From Camarhynchus parvulus (Eukaryota; Chordata; Aves; Passeriformes; Thraupidae), in NCBI RefSeq assembly GCF_901933205.1, contig NC_044573.1, positions 88,432,546 through 88,496,545 of the forward strand: a stretch of DNA of 64,000 nucleotides. The letters run 5' to 3'. A model generated the notes under the pieces. It searched no databases. It saw nothing but the letters and a program-made list of their open reading frames with translations, and was not told the DNA's origin. Positions 50,101 to 63,770 of this stretch are shown here, piece after piece. Position numbers and translations under genes: made by a program. Positions within the stretch are counted from its first letter, which is position 1; every line of letters starts with the position of its first letter.

Positions 50101-53100
50101 CAATATCTTCAGGTTTCAAAGTCACCTAGAAATAGGGAAAAAAGTTAATATTGAATAAAACCAGTGTCTCTGAGAATGTAAAAATAGTGATCAAATAGGT
50201 CAAATCCAAGTGTGTGTTATGGTTTTACTTTCATCAAGAAAATGTCATCAAGGCATTTTCTACATGCTTTCCTGTCTATGTGCAGATATGTGTTAAATTA
50301 AACTATATTTACACACCGATACACATATATTCTGCTGTTTGTGACGGCACAGAGGAGACAGTTACCATGAAGTAAAGATGAATAATTTCCAGGAACAGCA
50401 GGGTTAAATACACCTTTAGAAGAAACAGGATTTTGCCATTTATAAAGAATAAATAGAAACTCAGCTTTTTAGGCTAGGACCTAGCAAATGGCTTGTGGAT
50501 GGCTTTCTGTACATTTTTTTCCAATATTACTAGTTAGTAGCAATGTCTTTCCTGTTCCCATCTTGTACTTCACATACTTCATACTTGGTGTTAGTCTTGG
50601 TCTCTTTCTATAGTCTGCCTTCTGCCCAGGTTCTGCCTCCTTTTTTCCTGACACTTCTTACCTTTCTGCTTTAAAAAAAGGGGATAAAAATACTAATGGC
50701 CATGGGCAGCACCCACTTGGCTTGTGCTGTTAAGTGGCCCCTTGGAACAGTACTGGGCTCCCAAGTGGGCAGAGCTGTTCCACCTACTCATTCTGCTCTC
50801 ACAGCTGGTTGTTCCACAGGCTGCCCAGAGAGAAGGCTGGCAAACAAACAGCTTGGAAAGAGCTTGCAGCTGCTTGTTCCTCTCCCCAGCCTCAGGACAG
50901 CTCTGAAGTGTTTCTGCAGTGGGAGTGCAGATTTGAAAGCTTTCTTCCAGGCTGCTCCTTTTCTCTCCTCGTTTGGCACCATCTCCCACACAATCATTTT
51001 TCTCAGCCATTTACAGAAAGGACAGTCTGCCTGGACTTGTAGCCAGTATCATTTTCCTTCCCAGAGCTAGGAGGTGGGCAGAGCCACATACTTAAAATTA
51101 CCCATATGTGAAGCTGGAGATTAGAGATGCAGCTAGGAGCAGCAGACGGAGCTTCTTCAGTGTTACAAACATCTGGAATATGATTAACTGTCAACTCTGC
51201 CTTCAGGCCATATGGGATGTGGACTTTCACTTTAGCCACATGATGCAAAATAGTTTCTTACTGAATTTATTTGTCCAGATCCTAATTAATAGACCAAATA
51301 ACACCAACAGAGTTGTACTTTAGCCTGAGCTCAATGCGAGCAGATTTGTACTTGAGCCTAAACTCATTGTCAGTAAGAACATGGTGATATTAGATGCTCA
51401 GTAGTTTTCTGACTTAATAGTTGTAGTTGTGAAAGGTTGAGTGCAGCCAAACGACAGAGACAACATATGGAGTGAGCCAGAGCAGCCCTGTCTCTTTTAT
51501 TTACACCAGTAGCTGAGGTTGTAAAAGAGGTAAGAAAGATGTTTGATATTTTCAGAAAACAGTAGTTCCACGCACAGCTGCTTTCCGTGTCAGGACTCTG
51601 GTGGTCAATAGAATTTTTTTATTCTCTGTGCATGGACCAATAAATAATTCTGTAAGTAATTTTTCATTGAAAGCTCCTGCAGTAGGAACTCCTGCCAGAA
51701 GGTCAGCACATCTGTAGTGGTCAAGGGGAAGTGGGCCCTAGTTCTGAAAAATACCTCCTCTTGTTTTGTTCCTATGCAAAGATAATGGCATGCTCCTTCC
51801 ACTGGTTAAGAATTGTTGCCATAGTAATGTTTCAAGCACTCCTTTGGATCAATAGAAGAACAGAAGGTTTTTCAGGTATTTCTGTTGCTTGTAAGCCTGC
51901 AGTCATACCCCACATATATTTGTATTCACTTCTATAAAACAAGTTTGTTCAAAGATCTTTCAGCAATGTAAAATTAAGAAAAAAAAACCCATAAACATGG
52001 TGTACAAAGATCTTGTGTCAGAATCAGACCTCTGGCAAGCAAGTGCTCTTCTGTCTAGAGAGTAGATCCATATTTGCTTGATCAAAGCCCTGAATTTGGC
52101 CCTAGTAGTCCTATCAACACCTCACCAAATGCAGGAGCAAACCGAAACTGCAGAATTGGTTGCATTTTTTCCTCAGGGTCCAGATGTAGTTCTGTTCACA
52201 AATCACTGTGATTTTCAGTTGATTTAAAGTTCACTTGCTCTTTTGTGGACACTAGGTACCTGACATATTGCTCCAGTATAGGCTCAAACTGATTAAATTG
52301 TATTAATTCTACAATGGAAATGATGCATGAGCTTTACTTAAATTCTTATAGACTGGATCTACGAAAGCATGGATTTACTCACTTTATTGCTCCTTTCATC
52401 AACTACCTTTGACATGCAGATATTAGAATCTCCCCATCTGCTCTACACATCAAAAGACTGTGTATTTGTTAAATACAGGCCCCCACACTTCTCCTGTATA
52501 ACCTAACAGTTAACCTAACACACCTCAGCAGCTACTTTAGCTATTTCCTGGGAACAGTCCCATTCCCAGTATATAACTTGCAACAGCCATGCTGTTTTAA
52601 GGCAATATGAGCTGCTCATGCTAGCTGACTTCAGTACTGGGGAATAACTACAAGCATGATCAGTGTAAGAAGACAGGCTTTGGTTGAAGATGAAGAATTG
52701 ACATATATTCAAGTTTTTGTGAATTTAATATGAAAAGCTAAGGACAAAGTTTTCTGAGGTAGAAAGTTCTGCTTGCCATAATAATATAGCAGCAATAAGG
52801 AGAAGATGATTTGCCAGCCTCCTTTTAGGAAAAATATCTCAAACTCAGATTTCTCCATGGGATAGTGAATATTTTACTGCAATATTTTACATCAAAACCT
52901 TACTATTCACAAATATATTATGCATTTTTCTATGCATAAATTCCTTTACAAAGAGTCATATTTACCTACAAATGATGCACAAGGTTCCTTCAGGTATTAC
53001 AGTTATCCACTTCTAATTGGAACGGGAACATGCCATCTTCTGCAATTATGTGGTACATTTTTTAAATAGCGACTAATATTTCATTGCCTGCTGAAAACAT

Positions 53101-56100
53101 CTCCAAATCGTAAATATTGGAGACTTCTGAGGGAACAGTGGTAATCAGCGCCATAGACACAACTCAGAGAGATTCATTAGCGTTCCCCCTCAACTCCTAG
53201 GCTGGTGTCTGCATGTATATATCATCACTGAGAAGAAAAAAAAATTGGCAGTACTTTTTCTTATGGTGGTATCTGACATTTCTCATTTCATATCTATTTA
53301 TTCTCCCTATTCCTTGCTTCCACAAAACTGGAGAAGTTTTCCTTCATCTCCTACAACTCCTTCCTTTCTGACAGTGAGGCTGCCTGCCCTACATCTACAC
53401 ATTTGGCCTTCTAGAAAGGAAGACAAGAGGAGGAAGGAGCAGGAGAGGAGGACAAGAAATGTGCCTGGGCATTATTGTGAGATGGAGTCAGGATGCATCT
53501 AGGCTGCTGGACACTGAAAAACACTCTCCTATTGCTTGTAAGCAATTCTTGACCTTTGTGGCCTTATGAAGAGAAAGATGGGAGGAATTTAACTGAGATT
53601 CCTGTCCATGGAAAGCAGTATGCTGCAAATATATTATTTTCCCCATGATATTTAGGAGGTGCACATCCTCCTGACAACCAGCCTTTTCAACATCAGTACT
53701 TGTTAAATATTTCAGAACAGAAATATCAGGACTTTCTGATATAGTCACATCCATTTTCTTGTTACTCTGAACAGACTTTAGTGGGAAAGGTTAAAAGTAC
53801 AGTAACTCCATGAGAGGAGAGAGAGGCTGAGAACTGTGACAATCCCTGCTAAAACAGTACAAACCAGAGGTCACATTTTTCTCCCACTGTCACAGTCCTT
53901 TTTGGTCAGAGTGGTTGTTCAGATGTAAATAAGGACTGAATACAGTTGAATTAGTTACAAGCTTACTCATGTGAAAGAAAATAGAAGTTTTCTTAATAGT
54001 ATCATGGGGACCAAGACCCAAGCCCTGAGCATCAACAGTGATGAAAAGGTGTGGTTTTATCAGTTGCTGGCTTGCACTCAGTGCCAGCGAAAATGAAGTC
54101 TGCATTACAGAAGTGATACCAGGTTATACAAGTAAATGGGTACATTCGTGGGTTGGCATTTGAGAACCAAAACTGTAGACTTAAAATACAGCAACTGCCA
54201 GCACATGCATCACCTGGTCAACCAGGCCTTTTTCTAAAAAGTCTAGCTGATAACCTAGAGCAGTTCCAGAAGCTGGTTGCTGTAGTGAGGCCTTACTTTC
54301 TGTCTCAGTTGCTGTTTGTTCCCTAAGGGAATGCCCCTAGGCTACCCCTGGCACTTCAGCCTTTCTGTTTACCCACTTGCTCATCCAGAATTCACCCGCC
54401 TCCACATGGTGTTCCTTGGCATCCTCACTAGCACAGCGCCTGCAGCAGCTCTAGCTTTGCTTGTCTCTGCACACAGCGAGAAAAACGCCTGCATGCTATA
54501 AGCCAATACATGAATGCCCTGCCACCTGGCCAGAGGCTGCCTGCAAGGCACTGCTAGAGAGATGCCAGGGGTTCCACACTGTCCTCCTGGCTTTTCCCAT
54601 CAGGCGGCTTATCGCACGGAGGAATCACGCTGGCTTGTCTGCTCTCGCCTGCTGTCCCCTGCAGTTTGGCAGAAGCATCCTCTGAAGAGACCTAGCAAGA
54701 AGTAATGCTTATTAACTCCTCCTCAGCTGTCCTTGGGTCTGGATGCATGGAGGCGCCATGGCAATGAGAGCAGTAAGAGTGTCTAGACAGACAGTAGTCC
54801 CACAGCTAGGGGAGAAATTTTGCCACAAGATATTTCATCAAATTAACGGTTACGTGTTCAGAACAAAAAAATGTGGGAATACGCAACCCATGTTTATGGT
54901 GAACCTAATGAATGCCTGGTATGATAATTTTCATAGGATATCACAGAGCCTCTGGCAAATACACAATTAATAAAATTCTTTAGACATTAAAATTACCTCT
55001 AATATTTGACAAGCTCTGTTATCAAAAGGGCTTCTTCAGTAGTATAGGGTTTTCTTAGTAGTGATGGGTAGCCAAACCAATCTTCCAGATCACAGTTCTT
55101 AAAAAGATGGAATTAAATAATCTTATAAGGCTGCCTCTCACACAGCCTATACTTAAAAGTCAACGCAACTGTTTCTGATAAGGACTTCAAAGTACAAGAT
55201 CCATTTCTGTTATAGATGTTCATCAGCTGTGCACCCTTGCCTTCTGTGCATTTGCCTTGATAAAAATAAGTCTTGAATTGACTCAGGTGCAGAAATCAGG
55301 AGTTGCCTTGAATATGTTTGTTTGCTTGTTCTCCAGCATAAATTATGTTTGAACAATAAGGGCATGGCTCTCTGAAGGGCTGAACACCTGCAGCTCACAT
55401 TCCACTCAGCTGGAGCTGTAAATGCCAAGCAGCTCTGAAAAGCCAGAGTTGTAACTGTTCCTTTGGATGAGATTTATCCAAACAGTATTGATCCACAACT
55501 AAATCTCTGTGTAGGGCTGGCTTTCCCTTTCTAACTTGCCATCTTTACTTAGAGGCCTAGATGCTGTGTAAGGCATTTGGAATAATTTTGTTTAATTAAG
55601 GCTGCAGTGAAAGGAAAGAAAGGCAAAGATGTGCCTTGTTCTGCAGTACAATAAAAAATAAGTAAATACAATTCCAGTTAATTATCCATCACTCAATGCA
55701 GAGACTTCTACTTAATCTAATCACTGGTTAATTAGATTGTCTGTTTTGTTTGATCAAATCTACTGTAACAAAATCATGTGCATTTGCATTGTCCTTTGTT
55801 TTGATGATTTTCTATTATTGAAAAGGTCATTGTCAGGTCAACATAGACCTGTATTTGTTTTTTAGTGCAACAGAATTTCACATCACATAAATACCTCTTT
55901 GCAGAATCCAGTTTGAGGCACAGATTTTAGAGCTATGCAAGAATTGACAATCTAAAACCTAGGATTTTCAAATTAATTACATGCCTCTCTGGTTTACAAG
56001 CAACCTTTCTGACAACCTGCACTACATTCAGTGGGATATTTCTCAGAATCAACAAGGTACTTCAATGGGGAGTGAGAAACCTAAATGGAAAATACATATA

Positions 56101-57159
56101 AGAAAGGGTTAAGGTTCAGCATTCCTAATTTAGAGCCAGCTCCATTTCCACATGGTGATCTCAAGGCAGGCCATGGTAGTGCAATGCCACTGTGCCTGCA
56201 GCTGAGCTGCTAAACTGGTGGATGGTAATGTGTTATGTGGTGGTGAATTGGTTTCTTGTCTGACTGTCTAGAGAGTTTGAAAGTCCTATTTTGGCTTTCA
56301 TTGAGATTTAGAGATGTTTTAGCTTCCCATGAGTTAGCAGGCATGCTTGCCTGATGTAGCTCTCTATCCCAGCTGCCAAAAGTGAAGCGGTGCACTGGTT
56401 AAAGCCAGCCTAAAAAGCAAGCTGTTCCTGGGTAGTTTGGAATGGAAAATATTATGGGCTACTGTTGAAGGGATTATGATGCCTTGGTCCCATATTGACA
56501 TTATCTTAGTGTGCAGAGGACACCCTCAAGCTACTCAAGCTGGGATAACTGATAAGCAACCAGACCAGAACTGGGACATTAAAGGGTTCAGAGGACCTGA
56601 AAACAAAATAGCAATGACTCCCTAAATTTTCCCATGTAAATTTGAATACTGTGGTATTCAACTGCTTCTCTCTAAAGTCCTGTTCAAGACCATGGTAAGT
56701 ACATGAGAGAAATTTCCTTATCTTGAATTTGTCAGAGCTGGGGTTGGTGATAAGAGCAGGGATAGTATAATAAAGTGTGCTAATCTCATCACAGCAATCC
56801 TGCTGTGCATACTGCTCATGGCCAGCTCTAGGTATAGGCAAAATAGGCAGTTGCCTATGGCAACAGACTGCTGGTGAAACCAGAGTGAGTTCAGGCTCCT
56901 GCAGTGCTTTTGTCAGTGTGAGTGCCCTGGAGAGCCAGCCTGGTGGCTGTTGCTGGAGGAATCAGGATGTGCGGGGCCATGGCTTTCAGTAGCAGTAGCA
57001 AAGATCTGAGGTTTTCCCTGCAATTGTTGCCATCAACCCTTTGCTCCCCTGAAACCCCTAGACCAGCAGAGTGGAAAGAGTGACTCTCCAGGACCCTTCT
57101 GTGGCTCTACTGATGCTCTTGCAACAAAATTTAGTCTTGCGAGCACTTCTGAGATGTCT
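44101..57159. other. Intergenic DNA
   Basis: No gene supported. It includes an A-rich CAAAA tract at about 47382-47450 and a GC-richer block at 48420-49200. That block has two overlapping minus-strand frames of 184 and 164 codons, and 50.69-51.07 kb has overlapping frames on both strands. None shows a domain I recognise. In human the next gene beyond SPACA1 is AKIRIN2; I saw no CpG-island promoter or AKIRIN-like coding sequence. Confidence 0.5.
47382..47450 (+). repeat. A-rich (CAAAA)n-like tract
   Basis: Imperfect runs of A broken by single or multiple C, similar in style to the tract at about 15.0 kb. It creates a lysine/asparagine-rich artefact frame. Confidence 0.75.
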
Positions 57160-57573
57160 GGAGCTGCCCTGGCTCTGGCTGGGATAAAGTTAATTTTCTT
57201 CCTAGTAGCTGGTACATTGCTGTGGTTTGGATTTAGTAGGAGAATCATGTTGATAAGACACTGATGTTATTGCTCAGCTTTTCTTACCCTAAGAAAAGGT
57301 TTACTCAGTTTCCTGTGCTCTGACATCAAGCAGGTGGACAAAAAGCTGGGAGGGAGCACGGCCAGAAGAGCCAAACTGGTCAAAGGGATATTCCATAAAA
57401 TGGATTATCATGTTCAATACATAAACTGGAGGGAGTTGGCTGGGTTCTACTGATTGCTGCTCAGGGCTGGGATGGACATCTGTCAGTGGGTGATGAGCAG
57501 TTGAATTGTGCATCACTTGGTTTTCTTAGGGTTTATTCCTCTAATTTTATTATCTTGCAATTATTATCTTGCA

Positions 57574-57624
<51 letters not shown>

Positions 57625-57791
57625 GTTATTATTGTTATTGTTATTTAGATTATTAAATTGCTCTATCTCAACCCATGAGTTTTACCTTATTTTTTTTCCT
57701 ACTCTGCTCTCCTTCCCATCAGAGGGGTGGGGAATGAGTGAGAGGCTGCATGGTACATAGTTGTTGGCTGTGGTTAAACCATGGCAGGAGC
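57160..57791 (+). mobile_element. Solo LTR of an ERVL-like endogenous retrovirus with 5-bp target duplication
   Basis: A 622-bp LTR (57165-57786) starts TG and ends CA. It is flanked on both sides by the identical pentamer GGAGC (57160-57164 and 57787-57791), the 5-bp duplication expected of ERVL-type integrases. Recognisable blocks of a widespread avian LTR are the 5' ctggctgggataaagttaat, then caaagggatattccataaaa, the tatctcaacccatgagtttt block after an ATTAAA signal, and the terminal tggttaaacca. There is no gag, pol or env nearby, so it is a solo LTR left by recombination. It contains an expanded ATT microsatellite. Family naming is from memory. Confidence 0.88.
57574..57645 (+). repeat. 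(ATT)n microsatellite inside the solo LTR
   Basis: Seventeen perfect ATT units (57574-57624), then imperfect TTG/ATT units to 57645. It is preceded by a short direct duplication of ttattatcttgcaa. The tract lies just upstream of the LTR polyadenylation-signal region, so it probably grew after insertion. The leucine-rich frame through it is an artefact. Confidence 0.95.
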
Positions 57792-59261
57792 TGACTTGCA
57801 TCACGGGAGTCATGCAGGCTTACAGCTCCCTGGGGCAACTTGGGGTCATCCAGACTTATGTCTTTGAGGGCTCCCCAGAGAAATGGCAACACCAACATGG
57901 GCAGAAGTCAGGAAAGTGTCGCACAGCAGCAAGAGAAACAAGTCAGACCTTGCAGAAATGTGCAGGTGAAGATCCAACAATTTTTAACTAAATCACGCCA
58001 GAGAACTAGGGATGTTTCTGTGCCAAAATAATGCAAACATGCTAAATGAAGAAGAATTGTTGCTGGGTCATTCTGGGAGCTGAGTCAAAGCCAAAACACA
58101 CCAGTTTCACATTTCTAGCCCTCCCTGTTGCATCTTTGACTCAAGCAGAGCCTGAACATAATTTATTCTGTAAAGTCAAAACTATACCTTCCAGTATTTT
58201 TGCATTATAAAACAATTTCTTTAAAGTAATGATTCTCACTCCACCACTGGGAAGCATAGGAAGAAGTGCTTTTTCAAAGAATTATATTCTAAGTCTCATG
58301 TGCATCTGTGTCTGTATGCATTCCTGTTTACAGAGCACTGAACCCTATTTGCTTTGTTGCTTCATTACTAGAAATATTATCTTCTTGCTAAACAATACAT
58401 GTTTAGGAAGGGATTTGGTGGTGGGGTGAGGTTGCTCCAAGTTTATTTTTTGCTGTTGTTGCCAATTGCTGCTGATGCCTGCTGCTTAAGCAAGCAGGGT
58501 GATTGAAAAAGGCAGCTCCTCTTTTCCATGTCCATAAGTAATTCACTGCTTTTGGCAGTGGGCTGCAAAGATACAGCAAGGGCATAAAGTTAAAAGCCAG
58601 ACATATACTGACTCATACCTCTCCACAGAGAATCTCCTTCTGGGTTTGAACAAGGTGAGGTTCAGCTCTGCCTCAAAGACCTACTGGTGGGTGCCTGGGG
58701 ATATTGTATATTCCCTGCCTTACTTAGCATGCTTTCCATAGCTGTGCAGTCTAGGATTCCTACTCCTTGTATTGCCCGAACCACACCTGCAAGTAATGTC
58801 CTGATGATTTTGGGGGCTTTTTTTTGCTTTTAGCTGCAGATTATTTTGAGTTACAATGTTAACCCAGTGCCAGTGAAAATGAGCAACTCAGTGGGAATTT
58901 AAAGGAGATCAACAGCTAGTCAGGTCAATAATTCCGAATTCATCCATGCTGTTCAGTATTCCTGGTTGTTTGCTCCTAAAAACTGTGCTTGGGGAATTTG
59001 ATTCATTTATTTCTGTCACCACTTTGGAATCAGTAATAGAGTTGTCACACCTCCAGCTTAGTTAAGGTGATCCTTTTCTAGAGATATCTTTTCCACCGCC
59101 CCAGGTAGATATATTCTCCCCGAGGTTGTGCTTGTTCATTGAAAGCAAAGTTATGCCAAGGCCTGAAAAAGTCTTCCAGCAAAACTCCCACAGCATTCCT
59201 GACGCAGTGGCTGTGGAGACCTTTTCACAGAGGTGCTTTTAAATTTGCTCTTATCAGTATT

Positions 59262-59395
59262 CATAGAGTCATGGATCGAAGGCTGGGAGGAACCATTGGA
59301 TCATCTCTTTTGACCTCCTTAAGCCCTTAAATGTCACCACTTACCCCTGCATTGAACTCACATTCAGCTGTAGAATGTATTTGAGCAGGAAAGGA
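59262..59395 (-). mobile_element. Old CR1/L3-like LINE fragment
   Basis: On the plus strand the sequence runs tcatagagtcatggatcgaa, then ggaaccattggatcatctc and a tgacctcctt block. This is the reverse complement of the terminal part of the same old amniote LINE family as the copy at 17.4 kb (whose end contains the ctggccttaaa block). It is strongly diverged. Identification is by eye. Confidence 0.55.
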
Positions 59396-60144
59396 AAGCT
59401 GCCAAGGGACAGAGAATCCAGCACTTACTGTGGTGATCTCCCTGCTTGGCTGCAAGGAGTTCACCCTGCATTGTGGCAGTGCCTTGGGGACCCATCTCGA
59501 AGCCTGAGGCCCAATTATGCCAGCCCCACTGTGCGTAATTTCAAAAGACAGCTGTGGCCCCAGAGAATTCAGAGACTGGAAGGTATATGTGAGGCTTAAT
59601 GTCAAATGGAATATTATGCAGTTGGTTTCAAGATGCTTGGCCAAGTGAGCAAAAAATTAAACGATACAGTGGCCTGATGTAGTTTAGAACTGAGAGCTGA
59701 AACACGTCAGGCAGATGTGAGGTTTGCCCAAATGTCACAGGCACAAGAGGAATGATCCAGGGAGGACAATTGCCCTTAGCATGGTGGTATCATTTATAAA
59801 TCTAAATAAATAAATTGAGTATGAAGACAAAATATAAAATAATAATAAACAGAGAAAAATTCAATCAGGTCCCTGAGGATTAAGAAGAAAAAGTAATCTT
59901 GTGGAGAGCTGGACTCTGATCTTTTCCTGAGCTCCACGTGCCTGCATTCCCTTTGCAAAATGATAAATAATTGAAATAAACAGAATACTTAAGGATTTTT
60001 AAAATGCTGAATAAAATCATCTCTCAGATATACAAAATATTAATACAAAAGATAATAATATTTCCTGGTATATATGTATTTATAAATCTGAATAGAAAGA
60101 AATAGAAGGCGTTATCTTTTCTTATTTTAAATTCTCTTTTCTAC

Positions 60145-60190
60145 AAAAAAGAAAGAAAGAGAGAAAGAGAGACATAGAAAGAAAGAAAGA
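60145..60190 (+). repeat. (GAAA)n simple repeat
   Basis: Imperfect GAAA/GAGA tract, purine-only except for one short interruption (cat). Confidence 0.85.
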
Positions 60191-63100
60191 ATGGACTGAG
60201 CAAAATAACATAAACCTGTCCTTGAATACATGCTTGAAGGTAACATAGAGGTTTACATCATTTTTCTGAGCAATACTTTTTCCTTCTGCATTACTAGTTA
60301 GAATGTTTACATATTTTTCACTTTCCTCTAGCATATCTATTGGATTTTCAAGCAGTCTTTTTCCTTCAAACTAAGAGAAAAGTTAAAACCCTAAAGCTGT
60401 ACAGGTCTCATACTTCATCTTCATTGCATTGCAATGCAAGTGAAGCAAGTTTGGTGGAGTGCCTTCTTCGTGATTCCAGTCTGAGATGAGAATGAGGCCT
60501 CTTATGTTCCTGGCTAGCTCACCCATATAAGCTGATAATTTCTGGCTCTTGGGAAGAGACACAGGCTATTGCTTAGGGTGGGAAGCATTCAGCCTCTTGA
60601 AATAGCACATTTTGCTGAATTTTAAGTTGGTGTTGGCCTAGCTAATCAGGGGCCTATAGCTATTGCAGTAAGGCTTGAGCCACTTTTAAAGTACTCTCAG
60701 ATCTTCCCAGGGACTGGGTTGGTGCTCTTAAAGACAGTTCTGATTTGGGCTGGTAAAGACATCATCTACCCCCACCACTTGTACCCTGCATCATTACAAG
60801 TCACAACACAAAGATCCAGCCTGAGGAAATGATGAATTAGTTCCTGAAAAGGATCGGTGGAAAACTAAATTTGGTGAAAGGATCTTCATATTAGTTCACA
60901 TGTTGTTAACATGGGCATATAGAAAGGATTTCAGCTTCTTGGGCTGTTTCTGCTTGGATGCAGCCTTCAAGACAGACGTGCACTTCTTGGTACGTCTCTG
61001 CTTGCTCAGATTGCTTCCTCTAAGTTCTCCACAGCTTGGCAAAGGGTCTTTGTGGCCCTGTAACAACCCCAGTCAGGCAGACACACACCCTTACTGCTTT
61101 TGAGGCAGGCAACAGCAGTGCTGTTGAGGAAGGGCAGCCAAATGCAGGTAAGTGGGGAATATCAAAGCTAATCATAGTGTATGCTAAGGCAGGAGCTTTA
61201 GCAGAAAATCTTTAGGCAGCTGCTGTGCAGGAAGACAAGCTGTTCTGTAATAGTTCTTGCTCAGATATGATGGATGTTCAAATGCTTTTACATATCTTTG
61301 AAGTCAGAAACAATATTTAGGATAATCTATAAACTGGTGGACACAAAAGGCTCCAGGAACAGCCGAAGGAAGCACCTGATAGATCTGCATTATCCAGCAC
61401 CACACAGTTCAGGAGTCTCAGTAGTGTGCAGGGCCTACATGAATGGTGTCTCTGATTAAGTGCCACCAGCTGTCTGCTAACCTAAGATGAAGATTAGCAG
61501 GCAGGCAGAGACATCACAGACAGGTCTGGAAGGAATCCATCTGGGCCTGTCAGTCCAGACATGGCTCTGCCCAGCCCTGTGCACCCTCCCTGGCCATATG
61601 CACCCTACCCAGCCCTTTGTAGCCTTTCCAAGGATGCCAGTGTGGCAGAGCATTATAGACTGGCCTTGCAGAAAAGCAGCTTGGCTCTGGAAGTAAATAG
61701 CTGTTTGCAGTCATGGTCTCTTCAACTCTTCATGCTTTTTCTTAGCATGTCACAGGCTCATTGCCATGTGCAGTGGAAAGGGAAGACATCTGTGTTGAGA
61801 CATCTCTTCCTGGGCATGGGTCAGGGGATCTGGAGCAAGGACTGGGGAACAGGAATGTGATCTCTGGAGGGGTGCTCTGACAGACTTCCTGGGCATGCCA
61901 AGGAGCTCCAGGGAGAATTCAGCTGACAGGAAACCAGTTTCCTCCCTATGCTCGCCACTGCATGAGAAGATGAGAGAGTGCTAAGGAGACAAGGCCAAGA
62001 TCATTCTGGCATTACATGGCATTACATGGCATACAAGAGACCTGAACAACACACTCAGAGCCCCCCTTCTACTTCCAAAAGGCTTTACACCAGGGCAACT
62101 CTACAGCCCTCGGTGGAACTACATCTTTAACAACAAGAACAGACAGTCTGGACCCCTTGAGCAAGGTAAGGGGGGAGCATTGAAGAGGCAGAATTACTGG
62201 TGCCAGAGGAGAAGACAGGCTAGTGGTCACCTCTGACAGTAATAAGAGAGTAAGAGGCTTCTGCTGGGACTTCCTGCCAGGCTTTCCTCATCAGGAGGGC
62301 AAGGGCTGTATTAGGTAACCTTTGAATATACAGAGAAATTAGAGTGAAATTACGTGCACTCAGTGACCTGCCAGATTTTAAGTGTAACTCCTGGGGGAAA
62401 AAAGAAAGTAGGGAAAAACTCCTTTTCCCTATAAAATTGAAATATAGTAAGCAGTGGTATATGTCAGTCCCACCAGAAGACTGCACATTTCCCTTCACTC
62501 TCAGACTTCAGCTTAATAGGCTCCAAACATAGACTGCTTTAACAGCCAGTATTCTGACATCTCTTGGTGTTATCTAGAAAATGTCAGCAGCTCAAATGCA
62601 GAATAGAAATGTGGCTTCAGTTTTTCTTTCAAGCAGTTTTTTTTTGTCCTTTGACGTCCAGTAGCTGCAGGGGTGATGCCTCAATTTGAGAAGTAGCTGC
62701 ATTAAATGAAATGTGATAAAAAGAGACATCCAAATTCCAAACAGGTTTCAGATTAAGTTTTTGAATATGTAAATTTAGAAACATAAATTTAAATTCAAAC
62801 CACAGGGTGAAAAAAGAAAAAAAGAGCAGCAGCATTTTGGCTGCTTGGAAAATTTAATACAAGATGTTTTCTTCTTTTTAAGGGCTTGCAAGTTCCAGGC
62901 AAATGGAAACATCATGAATATTATATAGGTACATCTTGGTCAAATTTAATTTAAAATAAAGTAAAATAAAATTTAGTGAGGTACAGACTTTCTGTACATA
63001 CGAAATCTTGTTCATACATGAACAAGTTTTGTGGCTAGCTAGAGGCAGACCAATACAACACTTTAGCATATTATTACATCTTCTGCCCCTTCGCTTTCAG

Positions 63101-63468
63101 ACTTCACTTCCATGTGTTCTTAAAGTCCTGTTCACTTTGAGGGTTTTGTGACACAATTCTTTACTGTCTTTCCTTCATTTTGTTGTGGTCCCCTGGTACT
63201 TCTAGCTGTTTACATGGGTCCAACAAGGACCTGACTTTCTGGCCCATCTCCTACTGTGTCAAATCTTGCACACCTTTAGCTACTTCGGGATGAGAAATTT
63301 CAGGAGTGCTTTGCAAATCCAGACATCTGATGAAAACCACACCTTTAATATTCTTTCAGACTTATTTATTGCATAGCTGTAGTCTCAAACTCAGGATTGC
63401 TAAACTAATGCTTGTTTTTCTTCTACATGAATCTCTGCTTTCTTCCCAAAATTTTCCAGTATCACAAG

Positions 63469-63770
63469 TCATAGAATCATATAGGTTGAAAAAGACCTTT
63501 TAGGTCATTTAATCCAACCATCAGCCCCGCAGTGCCAAGTCCACCAGTAAACCATGTCCCTAAAATGTCTACATGTCTTTTAAGTACCTCTGGGGACACT
63601 GACTCAGCCACCTCGCTTGGCAGCCTACTCCAGTGCTTGACAACCCTTTCTGTGAAGAATATTTTCTTAATATCCAGTCTAGAACTCCCCTAGGCAACTT
63701 GATGCCCTTTCCTTTTGTTCTATGTGTTATCTTTGGTTCTTCCCATACCACCTCTAGATTTTGGCCTTTC
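63469..63770 (-). mobile_element. CR1 LINE 3' portion
   Basis: About 300 bases, read on the plus strand as the reverse complement of a CR1 3' end: tcatagaatcatataggttg at the terminus, then aaaagaccttttaggtcatt, the gtgccaagtccaccagtaaa region and the ccctttctgtgaagaat region. It is longer than the other short CR1 fragments but lacks any reverse-transcriptase motif. Confidence 0.9.

Larger units (their letters stand above)
57792..63468. other. Intergenic DNA
   Basis: No gene supported. It holds an old CR1/L3-like copy near 59.3 kb, a GAAA simple repeat near 60.15 kb and a short tandem duplication of ggcattacat near 62.0 kb. Frames up to 105 codons (59327-59644 minus, partly over the old LINE; 61561-61860 plus) lack recognisable motifs. 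Confidence 0.55.

Noticed and set aside
57569..57760. Leucine-run frame near 57.6 kb that looks like a signal peptide.
   Set aside because: It is the translation of the ATT/TTA microsatellite inside the solo LTR.
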